Shown piece after piece: positions 29,830 to 40,977 of a DNA stretch of 64,000 nucleotides. Made by a program: the position numbers and the translations under genes. This DNA comes from Prorocentrum cordatum (lineage: Eukaryota; Sar; Dinophyceae; Prorocentrales; Prorocentraceae). Location: NCBI GenBank assembly GCA_963575745.1, contig CAUYUJ010000936.1:1-64000 (forward strand), in the 5' to 3' direction. Each line of letters begins with the position of its first letter. Position 1 is the stretch's first letter. Below the pieces are notes generated by a model. That model searched no databases. It was given only the letters and a program-made list of their open reading frames with translations, and had not been told where the DNA came from.

Positions 29830-31520
29830 CTGAGCCGTACCAGTCCAGGACCCGCTTCTCCTGATCAGGACCCCTTTCCCAGAAGTCAAGCGACTCCGCT
29901 GACGTGGGCCCCTGGACCCCTCAACCCCGTCCTGGGGGCATGGCTCAACCTCCTGAGCTGCTTCGTCTCGCATGCCTCCCTTTTGGAGGTTGCAGGGGGG
30001 TCTGTACAGGATGGGCCTCGGGGCCAACCGGTCAGGAAGACTGGATGAGGGCAAATGCTCTAGTCGAGCCCAGCACTTCGAATCTGCCCCCCTGCCTGCT
30101 GGCCTGAACCAGTGCTGGGCCACCTTAGGCCCCAAGCCAGCTCAAACCTCCCTTCTGACTTCATCCCTCGCAGAGGAGCAGCCAAAGGAGTGAGAGGGGG
30201 TCAGCGAGCAGCAGGGAGTGCGGCGGGTGCGGCTTTTTCGTCGCATGGTCGTCGCGGTCGGAGGAGGAGGAGGAGGAGGAGGAGGAGGAGGAGGAGGAGG
30301 AGCCGGAGGAGCCGGAGGAAGAGGAGGAGGAGGCGGAGGAGGAGGAAGAGGAGCATGGAGGGGGTGGAGGAGGAGGAGGAGGAGGAGGAGGAGGAGGAGG
30401 AGGAGGAGGAGGAGGGGTGGCGGTCGAGGGTTGGGCTCGACTCCCTTGGCCTCCTGTCGGGTCCCTCCCTCCCTCCCCTCCCCCCCTTCTGCCCCTCTGC
30501 TCTGGCTCCGCGCCCCCCTCCTCCACGTCCCCGCCCCTCCCCCCCAAAGTCCCCTGTCCTCTCGTCCGAGGGGCACTAGCTCCAGCGCCGCGCCCCCCTC
30601 CTCCTCGTCCCCGCCCGTCCCTCCCAACTCCCCTTGCTCTCGTCCGAGGGGCGCTCGCTCCAGTGCCGCGCCTCCCTCCTGCACGTCTCCGCCCCTGCCT
30701 CCCGACTCCACTTTCTCGCGCTCGAGGGGCGCGCTCGGGGGGAACCCGTCCTCGCCCGGGGCGCCGGGCGTGGCTCAGAGAACGGGGCCAGGATCCCAGA
30801 GAGAGCGGCGCGCGGGACGCGGCCCAGAGAGGCGCCAGGAGGGGTCGGCGGTCGGATTGTATGGGTTTGGCGCCGCTGCGTTTGTCGGGAAGGCCCACCA
30901 GAAGTGGCCACCGAGAGGAATGTCGGGGGTCGCCTCCGCCAGGGAGAGATGGATGCTCTAGGAAGTGGTGCTGGTGGTGATGCTCCGGCTGCCTAGCAGA
31001 AGGCCAGAGCACTGCCACCACGAGCGACCCACACCGAGGACAATCCTCCACGAGCGGGATCCTACCCCGATGTTGGCATGCGTGCCAGTGTCTCGGCCCC
31101 GAGCCTCTGCCTCGAGCCCCCCTTGCCCTCGCACCGTTGCTCCCAGGTCCCCGGGCAGATGTGTGGCCGCATGTCGGGGGAGCGTAAGACCCGGGTTTGC
31201 CGGGACTCGGGTTCGCCATCGTTTTTTGACGACCGCGACTCGGATTTTGACGAGGAGGAGTTTTGTGGGATGTCTGCAGCGGGAGGCCTCGTCAAAATGC
31301 AGGCTCGGCCTCGTCATTTTTTGACGACCTCGTCGGGGATTTCCGAGTCCCCCGTACCCGGGTCTTACGTCTCCCCGAGCATGTGCAGGACGCGGCGCTC
31401 GGCAGTGGCCCATGCCGTGTCGGCAGCGGGCGGGGGGCACCGCAAGCGCAAGCGGGTGGCCCACTCGGCGAGGCACCGCACCCTGCACTTCCTCGAATCA
31501 CCAGCTCGGTCTTGTAACGC
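29830..31520. other. (GGA)n tract within GC-rich sequence, no gene called
   Basis: GGA tracts at 30258-30420. The rest is open on both strands. A pair of inverted blocks (GTTTTTTGACGACC / CGTCATTTTTTGACGA, about 31208-31345) may form another small fold-back. Confidence 0.35.
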
Positions 31521-31528
31521 ACCTGTTT

Positions 31529-31711
31529 ATCTAGGCTCAAGTCGGGCGTGTCCCCCTATACAGGGGGATGTTTGACGAAACATCAAACATACCCCCCACA
31601 TGCTCCAAACATGCGGAGAACATATCAAAAATGGTCCCCGGACTCTTTTCTACCATTTTTGAATTTTCCCATTCCCCCCCTGTAGAGGGACAGGCCCGAC
31701 TTAGATCTAGG
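31529..31711. mobile_element. GTCGGGCCTGTCCC element with 7-bp target-site duplication
   Basis: The 169-bp element (31536-31704) runs from CTCAAGTCGGGCGTGTCCCC to GGGACAGGCCCGACTTAG. ATCTAGG flanks it on both sides (31529-31535 and 31705-31711). The right end GCCCGACTTAG can serve as an acceptor on the plus strand. Confidence 0.75.
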
Positions 31712-31856
31712 TCCTCCTCTCCGTTCCTCCCATTTCCACCAGCTGATGAATCGGGATAGGGGGCACGCTTCTCCTGTTCATGCTCCACCACACGGGCATC
31801 ACTGCCCCCCTCCTCCATCCGTCCTCCTCCTTCTCTCCCTCCCTCTCCTCGCCTCT

Positions 31857-31874
31857 CCGCCGTGTTGGCTCAAG
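31857..31874 (+). other. possible relict of the dinoflagellate spliced leader
   Basis: CCGCCGTGTTGGCTCAAG directly precedes ATG 31875. The last 10 bases (TTGGCTCAAG) equal the 3' end of the conserved dinoflagellate spliced leader, and GCC.T. fits upstream with two mismatches. A retroposed cDNA would carry such a relict. A chance 10-mer match is not negligible in 64 kb. Confidence 0.35.
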
Positions 31875-32246
31875 ATGCTGGACGCATGGGTGTTTCGCGC
31901 GGAGACCTCTGACCCGAGGCAGTCTGTCACTGCCTTCGGCCTGGCCCACCCCAGGTCTGGGGCGGGAGAGAGCGCGCTCCGAGCCAGTAGCAGCAGGAGG
32001 CTTACTGTACAGTCGACCCCGCACGGGAAGGACTGGCAGCCTTCCCAAGGGTGCCCTCGCATCCTTGCCTCCTCGGTCCATCCTCGGCCACTTTCATTGG
32101 CCGCGCCCCGCTCGGAAGTCCTCGAAAGGGGCGATCAAGACCCTTGCACCCTTATCGCGCGTCCTCACGAGACGGGTCGACTGCGGCGTCGATGCGCGAG
32201 GCAGTGGCCGAGCGCGACGACGGCGGGCAAGGAGCCAGCAAGCTGA
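31875..32246 (+). CDS. putative ORF after the spliced-leader-like sequence
   Basis: ATG 31875 starts MLDAWVFRAETSDPRQSVTA, FGLAHPRSGAGESALRASSS and RRLTVQSTPHGKDWQPSQGC, and the frame continues to TGA at 32244-32246 (123 residues). The first 30 residues look convincingly coding; the later part is Arg/Ser-rich and may be intronic. It overlaps the exon at 32192-32365 in another frame, so a splice between them is likely. No domain is seen. Confidence 0.3.
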   Translation: MLDAWVFRAETSDPRQSVTAFGLAHPRSGAGESALRASSSRRLTVQSTPHGKDWQPSQGCPRILASSVHPRPLSLAAPRSEVLERGDQDPCTLIARPHETGRLRRRCARQWPSATTAGKEPAS

Positions 32247-32651
32247 GGCCGGCCCTCGCCGGGAGACGGCGCACCCCACAGCGCACTGCCTGCAGCTGCC
32301 CGTGGGCGGTGTGCATCCGCAGGCGAGCGCTGGGCGCGGTGGCCGCACCCTCGCGCAAAGGATGTGTAAAACGACGCGAAGATCGGGACAAAATCGGATC
32401 GGGATAACCCGAAATCTCTGAGAATTGGCGGGTTTGGAGGATGTATTGGGCGCCGCGGCCGCTCCAGAGCGTTCCGGAACGCTCTGAGAGCGCTCCGGAA
32501 CGCTCTGGAGCGATTCATCCCGATCCTAGCCCCGTTTTAGCGTGGGGAGCATGGCGCCCGCTCGACGCGGAACTCATCCACGTCTGAGTGGTGTTCCCTC
32601 CCCACCCTCTGCTCGGCGTCCTTTTCCCTCTCTTGCGCGCTGGCCAGTTAG
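32192..32651 (+). CDS. two-exon coding segment split by a GTAAAACG...CGTTTTAG element
   Basis: Exon 1 spans 32192-32365 (58 codons, MREAVAERDDGGQGASKLRP, ALAGRRRTPQRTACSCPWAV, CIRRRALGAVAAPSRKGC). Exon 2 spans 32541-32651 (RGEHGARSTRNSSTSEWCSL, PTLCSASFSLSCALAS, TAG). The join is phase 0 on both sides. The 175-bp intron is exactly one copy of a repeat whose other copy (18318-18491) lies outside any gene. The frame is open upstream of 32192 and may continue from the ORF at 31875 after splicing. It is Arg/Cys-rich with no recognised domain. Confidence 0.4.
32366..32540 (+). mobile_element. introner-like element, GTAAAACG...CGTTTTAG
   Basis: The left end GTAAAACGACGCGAAGATCG is a possible donor and the right end CCGATCCTAGCCCCGTTTTAG an acceptor. 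The terminal repeats are inverted (AAAACG / CGTTTT, GATCGGGA / TCCCGATC). A near-identical copy at 18318-18491 lacks the outer GT and AG. Confidence 0.75.
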
Positions 32652-33539
32652 CCTTGCGGTTGCTCCGAATAGCCACACGCTGGAGCGGACTGCCTCTGCC
32701 TCGTCGCCGACGACATCAGTCATCCAAAGGCGACTGCTGGCGCTGTTGGCGCACCCTCGCGCCAAGGGTGCTGGGACCACGGCGAGACGACGGAGGCGCC
32801 GCGGGGGCGACCTGGAGGCAGCAGTCACCACACGTTAGGCAGCCCTGATGCGGCAGCGTGGCACTCGAGCGCAGCGTCAGCCTGGCCCTGTCCCATGTTC
32901 CCGCGGTGCGCCCCGGGTGGAGGCCGAGCGCGCGCCGGAGACGTGCGCGGCGGAGGCCGAGCGCGCTGCGGAGTCGTGCGCCCGAGACTCCAGGGCCCAG
33001 AGGCTCCTCCCCCTCCTCCTCCCCCTTCTCCTCCTTCTCCTCCTCCTCCTCCTCCTCATCCTGCTCCTCCGTCGGCTCGTGGTCCTGCGACTCCACGGCC
33101 AGAGGCGCTGGGGCCTCGGACCCCAGGGCTCCGGCCTGGGTCGGGCAGCTGCCTCCAGGCGCCGGGCTTCCTGGATCCGGGGAGCCGAGGCCCCTGCAGC
33201 CCCGCTGCAGAGGAACACGCGTGGGGCCTATAGCTGTCCGTGGCGTGCGACGCCTCGGCCTCGCCGCCCGTGCTTTTCCCCGCGGCCCCGGAGCCCTCTG
33301 GCGCCTGCCCCCTATAGCATTCGCCCTGCCGCTCTAGCTCCCCGGCCTCGGCCTGCCGTCCGGGTCTTTGCGCCGCCCTGTGCCCCAGCGCGGCATCTTG
33401 GAATTCGTTCCGTTCTCGTTTTGTTTTTGTTTTCCGCTCTGAAGCAGGCCCATAGGATCTCGCCTCCCGCCTCAGCCCACCCGTCAGCCGTAGCCGCGGG
33501 CAGAGTTCGTTGTTCGTGTTGTGGTGGCCAAGGTTAGCC

Positions 33540-34320
33540 CGAAGCCTCGTCATTCGCTGAAGCTCGAGGCCCTAGCCGTCGCCGCAGCCCTAGTTCGTTT
33601 GTCATTCGTTTTCGCAAAACCCTCAAGCGGGACCTCGCCCCTCGCCCTGGCCTTGGCCGTGTAGCCCTCGCCGCAACTCTGGTTTGTTTTTCGTGTCTTT
33701 GTTCGTTTGTTGTCGCATAAGCCTCGAACGAGACCTCGCCGCTCGCATCAGCCCTGGCCCCGCAGCCCTGATCAGTCGTTTTTGTTTTCGTTGATCATCC
33801 GTTGTCGCGCAAGCTTCAAACGAGACCTCGCCCCTCGCGTCAACCCTGGCCCTGTAGCCCTCGCCTCAACCATGGTAAGTTGTTCGTTTCGTGTTCCGCG
33901 TGTTTTCGCACAGGCCTCAAGCGACACCTCGCCCCTCGCATCAGCCCTGGCTTTGTAGCCCTCGCCGCAGCCCTAGTTCGTTGTTCGTTTCGTTTCTCGT
34001 TTGTTTTCGCAAAGCCTCAAGCGAGACCCCGCCCCTCGCCCTATCCCTGGCATTGTACCCTCGCCGCAGCAATAGTTCGTTTGTCGTGTCGTGTTTCGTT
34101 GGTTTTCGTACAAGCCTCAAACCGGACCTCGTCCCTCGCCTTCGCCGTGGCAACGTAGCCCTCACCGCAGCCCTGGTTCCTCATTTGTTTTCGTGTTTCG
34201 TTTGTCTTGTTTTGTCGTTCTGTGTAAGTCAAGCCCCAGCCATGACCTCACCCCTCGCGTTCGCCCTGGCCCCAAACCCTACCCAATACTGCCCTGGCCC
34301 CAGCCATTGCCATGTGTTCG
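33540..34320. repeat. ~100-bp minisatellite, seven units
   Basis: Units beginning CCTCAAGCGAGACCTCGCCC start near 33621, 33722, 33814, 33915, 34015, 34115 and 34231. Each continues CTGGCC...TAGCCCTCGCCGCA and a GTTTGTTTTCG tail. Divergence between units is moderate. Confidence 0.75.
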
Positions 34321-35112
34321 TGTCGTGTTTCGTTTTGCTTCCAGGGTAGTCTGCGAAGCTCGTTTCGTGTTTCGTATCGTTTTCCTGCTGGGTGGCGGCG
34401 TCTTTTGTTTTTGTTTGTATTCGTTTTGCAGCAGTGTCCGATTAGATTCCAGGCCGAGCCTGGAATGCACGATATGGTCAGCTTCGAAGGATCTGTCCGT
34501 TGCGTCCGTTGCCCGTGGAGCAAGCGCGGTGCCAGAACGTGGATGGGGCACCGCTTCTGGCTGGCAGGCCCTTTCGTCGCGTGCGGGGTGTGCAGGGCGC
34601 ACTCCGAAGACAACGCGCAACGTCTCGCCCAGGACACGTCTCGCCCAGGACTGTCGCGTCCAGTGCATTCGCGGCTCAGGGACTCCGCCGAGCCGCGCAC
34701 CTCGCGCGGAGAGGCACCGCACGCGCTCGGCATGTCGAGGCACCCGAGCTTTGCGTCGTGGAGGCACGCCCGTCGGTTCCCAAGACGAGACGCCACAGGT
34801 GGCGAAGACGCGGGCTGTCTGACTGCACTGCGGAGGCCGCCCCCGTCGGATCCTGGATGAAATCTCCCCTATCCCGCTTCCTCTATCCCGCTCTATAGCC
34901 GTGGCCGTTTGTTGAGACAAGCCATCTGTGTTCCGTCTGGTCCCGCGGGGCAATCTTTCGAATGGCGTTGCACACGCCCCCGCTTGGGCAGCAGCGCACA
35001 CGGCATGCATGCACCCACGTGCTGCGCGGGAGCTCTCCGTGAGTGCCTGCGCGGCAGGAGCGCGCGGGCGAAGGGCAGCGCCGCACGGCCGGAGACGGCG
35101 CTGCCGGCACCG

Positions 35113-36104
35113 ATGATGCAGGCCGAGGAGCTCGATGGGCAGCTCGACAGTGAGCCCCCCCACGCGGAGGTCACCCGGGCGCAGCCGCCCGGGGCGCCCC
35201 GGGCGCACAGCCCCGCCGGCGCCCCTCCGCTGCCCCGGCCCCCGCCGCGCGCGGGGGAGCGCCCGGCATCCCCCTGGAGCGCGGAGGGGCCCGCGGCGGA
35301 GCGCGGCGGCGCCAGCCGCCCGCCGCCCCCCGCCGACGCCGCGGCCGCGCCAGCCGAGCACGCCGAGCCCGAGGCAGAGCCCGCTGAGCCCGCCGCCGCC
35401 GCGGCGGGCGCCGCGCCGGCCGCCGCGGGCCACTGCGCGCAGGCCGCCGACGCGGCGGGCGCGGAGGCCGCAGGCGGCGGGCAGCTCACGCCGGCCAGCG
35501 GCGCCGATGCTCAAGGCCTCCCAGATGGGGTGCCCATGGATCCTGGCGTGGCGCATTTTTTTCAAGGCGGGCGTCTGTTTGCTCATCTTCGGGCCCCATG
35601 GGCCCTCCCGGATCGATGCGGCTCGAGAAATGGCTCAGAGAGATGGGGTCCGGGGCTCTGGGCGTCATCTTTTGCGATGCCGCATTTTTGTTTGCAGCGT
35701 CGGAGCTCAGGGTCTGAGCAGATGGGGCCGGCGGGTCGCGCGGCATCGTCGACGCATCAGCGATGCGGCTCCATGTGGGGCCCGACTTTCGCCACGCCGA
35801 CGGCGGCGATGCATCGCCGATACATCGGCGATGCATCGCCGATGCATCGGCGCTGCGGCGCGTTCCTTCGACCCCGTCCACTCGGACCCCATCTCGGAGG
35901 CCTCCAGGGGTGGGGAGCGGCGCCTGCCACCGCGCGCCGCCGGCCAGCCGGCTGGGGCGGTGGGAGGACGAGCCGCTGGAGGAGGACGACAGCGAGGCGG
36001 GCGGGCTGGGGGCTCGAAGCGCGAGCTCGGTCCCGAGGTCTGGGGCTCGATTTTTCTCTGACTTTGTCGTAGATGGCCGACGGCGGGGAGCCTGCAGAGT
36101 TTGA
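35113..36104 (+). CDS. Ala/Pro-rich protein, two exons split by a GC-AG repeat intron
   Basis: Exon 1 spans 35113-35515 (134 codons plus one base) from ATG: MMQAEELDGQLDSEPPHAEV, TRAQPPGAPRAHSPAGAPPL, ending GGQLTPASGADAQ. Third positions are almost all G/C. Exon 2 spans 35908-36104 and reads VGSGACHRAPPASRLGRWED, EPLEEDDSEAGGLGARSASS, VPRSGARFFSDFVVDGRRRG, ending in TGA. The join (CAAG, GCCTCC ... CTCCAG, GGGTGG) is a GC-AG intron in phase 1 and gives about 199 residues. The frame is open upstream to 34909, so more N-terminal sequence is possible. The protein looks disordered, and I recognise no family. Confidence 0.5.
35516..35907 (+). mobile_element. CGATGCATCGGCG element acting as an intron
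   Basis: The left end GCCTCCCAGATGGGGT and right end ACCCCATCTCGGAGGCCTCC are terminal inverted repeats that coincide with the inferred splice borders. The core at 35740-35870 holds the same GCCGATGCATCGGCGATGC palindromes as the copies at 24.1 and 51.7 kb. A second end-like sequence at 35705 suggests a nested structure. Confidence 0.65.
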
Positions 36105-36119
36105 TGTCTGAGCTCTCGC

Positions 36120-39100
36120 GCAGGAACATTGGTTTTCTAACACGAGGCAGACATCTGCGCGACGCGACGCCGAGCGCGTGGATCAGGCGAGCTCACGGTT
36201 TGAAGGCCCGCCGCCCGCATGAAACTCTCAGCGCGCCAAGGGCGCAGTCTGTGCGACTGCAGCTGCGCTGCGCCGACAGCGTTCCAGGACTGCCCGGCTC
36301 GCCCCGAAAGGCCGCCAATCAGAGCCCCAAATCAGCAGGGGGAACTCGGGTCAGGGCCAACTCGGGTTCCTGCTTCGGGAATCCCAACCCAAGTCACCCC
36401 GGACCCGACTTGCCCCGGATCACTCGGGCGCCCAGAGCCAAGGGACGCCTTCGGCCCCCCTTCGCCCCCTCCTCGCCGACGGGGGGCGCTTTATAGCCCG
36501 CCCCTGCGCAGGAGCGGGAGGGAATTCGCCTGCGGGGGCGGCCCGGGGCCGATCCACCTGCGAAGCATCGCGGATTGCAGGTCGCGGCTCCCCCCCCCCC
36601 CCGGAGCCGGTGCGCCCGCCCTATAGCGTCCGCCTGCCGCAGAGAGAGGGGGTGCGAAGTGTCAATCTCCAAGGGGGGTTTCTGGTGCAGTGTACAGCGA
36701 GCGGCCCGAAGAAGGAACACTTGCTTTTCAAAAGGGGCTCGGTCGTTCCTTCGGCTCGCATGCGTTCTTTACAGCTCCTGATGCGTCATTTGTTATGTAT
36801 CGTTCCTTGTGCGCTATTCCTTGGGATAAAAAAGGGGCTTCGTTCCTTATGTATCGTTCCTTAGGTCAGGCCGATGACTGTACCCTCGGTGGCGGGTTAG
36901 GGGGCCGGTCTGGCACAGCGTCGCCGCTCTGGCCCGATGGGGTCTGGCGACGCCAGGCGCGGCTGTCTTCGTCGTCTCTACCCGCGGATCCTCGGCGGTC
37001 GGGCTCTGCCCGACTCCTCCGCGGCCGCGGCCGCCCTGCTCGTCCTGCGGCCCTTGCGCCCCGCGCCTGGCGCGGCCCCGCCGGTGCCCACCCTCGCACC
37101 TGCGTCCCCCCCGCGCTGCCGCGTGAAATTGTTCGTCGTTTCCCACCTCGGGCGTGGCGCATGTTCCCGGCATCGCTCGGACGTGTGCGTCTTTTCCTCG
37201 GCGAGGACCATCGCGGAGCACCCTTTCTCATTTCGCGGAAAAGCCACGCGCGAAGCCGGACAAGGCACAGGAAATGGACGTCCGAGCGATGGCCAGTGTT
37301 TCCCCCCGAGCTCCCCGTCCCCCCCACCCCTTGGAAACGGTAGCGCCCGAACGTCGCTTCCTCGCGGCCTTTCTTGGAGTTCCAATGCGTTTGCGCCGCA
37401 ACCTTCAGCAACTTTCTGGGACGCTGTGGGTAGCGCGCCGCTTCTGAGGTATAGCCTTACGGCTCACACCAGCTCATTTTACGACTCCTCGGATCTCCCA
37501 TAGGTGCCTTGTAGGATTCCAGGCGCGAGTATTCTGTGCACGTGCAGACAGTGTTTGGCGCTCGCAAGGGCAATGCAGGCGTGGTCCGACGTGCTGTTGT
37601 CCGTACGCGTGGCGCCCGCCAGCTCATAATTGTATTGCTGGCACGGTCTGGCTTCTCTCGCCGCTCGGTGGTCGCAGTCGGGCTGCTTCTCTCGCAGGCA
37701 TGCTGCGTTGCTCTCGCGCCTTTTGCGAGGCTCACAGAGGGATGGCGAAGGAAGGAGAGAGGGGTGGAGCGAGCAACACCAGGGAGCTGTTCCATAGCTG
37801 GCATGACACGTTTGCAGAGACGCCACCGGCACCCCAAGGAGGGACAGCGGACCTGGCAAGGAACACTTACGTGCCAGGTCGTCCGCTCACTCGCACGTCA
37901 AACTTTCTCGGAACGGCGGTGTTCACAGGCTGCTTGTGGCGCTCGTTGGCGAGCGCATAGGCATCTCTCGAAGAAATCCTCGCGTAGCGCCAAACGTTTA
38001 TGTATGCGTCTTTTTCTCATTTTAATTTCGCCCGTGTTACTCACAATATTGCTGTTGCTGCTCATGGACGTCTCGCTTTGCTTGCAGGCGACTGTGATAC
38101 TTCAGGGTCCGGCGCAGTGCTGCGCGTGGGTTCCTGCTCCCTCGGGCACGGGCCTGGCAGGTATGCTGTCTTCGCTGCGGCGGCCATGATGGGCAGCGCA
38201 TGCCCTGGGTCGGCAGGACCGCTTGCCGGCGCGCGTGCTGGCTTTGCTCCTCCTCGCGAACTTGCCTTGCGCTGGGGGCAGCGTGGCTGAATTCCCTTCC
38301 TTGGCTGCGCGCCGCATCGCGTAGCTGCCGAAGGCGCCCGACTGAGTCGGCACCGCGCTGGGGCGCCAGCGGCCGCGCCGTTTCTCGTTCTGTCCGCGAG
38401 TCAAAATACCACAGCACCACACAAAAGGGTACTGGCAGGGCCCAGCAGCCGCCGCTTCCGTCTCTCCTAGCCGTTGCCCGCCCTTGGTGCCATCCCCCCT
38501 TCCGAAGGGAGCAGCCAGTGTTGAAACGGCATCAACTCCACAGAAAGCAGCGACGCACCACCGACATATCTGACCCATCCCGGCCTTGGAATTTTTCGCA
38601 TGCTCCTGGTCGAAGCCGAGAGGCTGCACATCCTTCCTTAGCCCGCCCAGCAAAATTTGCGCCCCCCCAGGGCACCTTCCACGGCCCAGGTCAGGGATGG
38701 CGGTGCTGCGACAGCAGCCGGTCCGAACCGGAGCCGCCGGACGCTTCTCTCAGCGGTCCCCGCCCAGATTTGTGTCTTCATGAGTGTTTCACGTTGTTGG
38801 CTTACGGAGATTTGGGCCCCGTCCGCGTGGGCTGGATGGTCCCGGTTCCCGGAACAGGGCCTTCAGAGAGAGCGCCTCTGAAGCGTTCCCATGACTTCCT
38901 CCCAATTGGCCTTTTTCAGCGGCCCCTTCGGGGACCTGTCCACGCGGCCCAGATGGTCCCAGGGCCCCCAGACGTCGAAGTCAAGATACACCGCCCGTCA
39001 TGTTTCGCCCGTTCAGCGGCCGAATGGATTCAGACGCCGAAGTGACTCAAGGGGGAACCTTGAGGAACCTTAATATCCCCCGGCGGACGGTGCAATGTTT

Positions 39101-39650
39101 TTGTTCCACTCGTTGCGTGAGGCCTGGGCGGGTCGGCTGGCACTCCTGTATGACCCCCCATACACGACTCCATTGTTAAAAACGCCAGCCGCTCGAGATT
39201 GCGACCTCGTGCGAGACCGTTGCCTCGTCCCGAGCCTCTCTTGCTGACGGCCCCGAGACTGTCAGATTCGCAAGAGCCCGACATTTGCGACAACGTTGCT
39301 GCTTCGGGCCACCTCCCGCCCGAAAGCGCGAGGCGGGAGGCCTGAGGAGCACTGGACTCCTTAGGACCTGGCGGCTGCGGCATGCACCCGTCGCCCGTCG
39401 CGAACGAGAGGGAGGGTAGCAACCCAGGGCAGGCGGGGGGTTTCTGCTTCACACCTGACAGCCCCACCCTGTCGGGCGGGGACAAAGTTTTCGCATCTCG
39501 GTTTGCGTACACGCGTGTCGTGGGAAGTAGAGTCTGTTGAATTCCAAGTCCTAATCTATATACTTCAGGCGCCTGTGTCACTCTGCCTTTCTATTCAGGG
39601 GACGGTTTTTGTTCCAAACTACTCCGACGTCTCCCGACGTCATGATTCTG
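36120..39650. other. region of ambiguous open frames
   Basis: Around 36937-37503 both strands carry long frames with plausible amino-acid composition (plus: RALPDSSAAAAALLVLRPLR; minus: LAEEKTHTSERCREHAPRPR). A 97-codon plus-strand ORF at 37154-37447 ends GVPMRLRRNLQQLSGTLWVA. I cannot choose between them. Nothing recognisable lies in 37500-39650. Confidence 0.3.
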
Positions 39651-39656
39651 CCCACT

Positions 39657-39832
39657 TCCTCACCGCCCACCAGACCACCCCAACCCAATCCGAAGGCCCC
39701 GCTTTGACTCCATTTCCAGTCAGGGGGTCGGAGAACATTGAAAAACAATGTATGAAGCCCGCACGCCCCCCACAACCCGAAATTCGGATCATCGGGTTGG
39801 GTTGGGGTGGTCTGGCAGGCAGCCAATTTCTT
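39657..39832. mobile_element. CCACCCCAACCCAACCCGAAGG family, copy 3
   Basis: ACCACCCCAACCCAATCCGA at the left and ATCGGGTTGGGTTGGGGTGG at the right, a terminal inverted repeat. Confidence 0.75.
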
Positions 39833-40410
39833 CCGACCGAGCGGCGCGCATGGCGGGTCGACTGCGCGGACACTGGCGCGCAGGCTGCCCGTGCCACGTC
39901 GCGCGCGACAGCGCTCTCGTTTCCACGCGGCGTGATGCGCCGTCGCTCTGGTGGAGCCGCCGCGCGTGGGACCGCCGGACGGGCCCAGCCGCAGACGTCG
40001 ATCCGATGCCGATTTTTGTTCCTCGCGACGTGCAAGCCCAGACAGGGTGGCGTCGCGCAAAAATCTGGACGTCGGGTTTTCGGCTGTTTTTTCGGCCTCG
40101 GGAGGCCCTCGCCAGGCCTCGGGAACGTTCAACCGTTATCCAGGATGAGGAGCTGGTCCGGTCCAGGGGAACGTGTTGGGACTGCCAGGGTCGGCGTATA
40201 GACAACATCAGGACGTCACATGTCTGGGAACGGGAGGTTTACACGTCGATCGTTGGAAGTACAGGTGTTTCTGGCTCCCCAGGTCCCAATCTGCGTTGTA
40301 GTCGCCTTCCTACCTCAAGGGTCGACCGGCCTTCCCTCTTCCCTCCTTCCGGGGACGGGCCGAAGGCCAATCTACTTCCAACGCCTTCCTGCTTCATGTT
40401 TCCAACCAAG

Positions 40411-40575
40411 GAGGAGGAGGAGGAGGAGGAGGAGGAGGAGGAGGAGGAGGGGAGGAGGAGGAGGAGGAGGAGGAGGGGGAGGGGGAGGGGGAGGGAGGAG
40501 GAGGAGGAGGAGGAGGAGGAGGAGGAGGAGGAGGAGGAGAGGAGGAGGAGGGGGAGGAGGGGGAGGAGGACGAGG
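40411..40575. repeat. (GGA)n tract
   Basis: GGA trinucleotides with GGGGGA interruptions. An open acidic frame (DEEEASSSSSLPEGLLFELG) emerges from it at about 40565-40720 and may be a coding exon. Confidence 0.8.
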
Positions 40576-40977
40576 AGGAGGCCTCTTCCTCGTCCTCTCT
40601 CCCCGAGGGCCTGCTCTTCGAGCTCGGGGCGCCGGCCGCGCCAGCGCCGCGGGGGGCCCACGCCGAGTGGGCGAGTGCGGCGTGCGGGGACAGCCCTTCC
40701 AGTGGACGGGCAAGTCGAGTGGTCCCCGGCGGACAGGCCTGTTGTAGTGGTGGGTTCGGTTTGCAGCATCTGCAGCAGGTGCAGGAGGTTCGGGGCAGGA
40801 GAAGGTACCCATACAATCGTACCGGTATCCTTGCCTCGTTTGCCCCATTTTTGGGCCTCCCGGGAGGCCCTGGCCGCCATCGCGCTAGACTCGCCCCGAA
40901 ATATTGGTCTGAAGGCGCCCCCGGGAGAGGTCTGGGGAGGAGCGGTATCGGCCTCATGGGATTTCCCCCAAATGGGG

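Noticed and set aside
37154-37447. 97-codon ORF and the longer overlapping ORFs on both strands
   Set aside because: Three frames look equally plausible at this GC content, and no splice evidence separates them.
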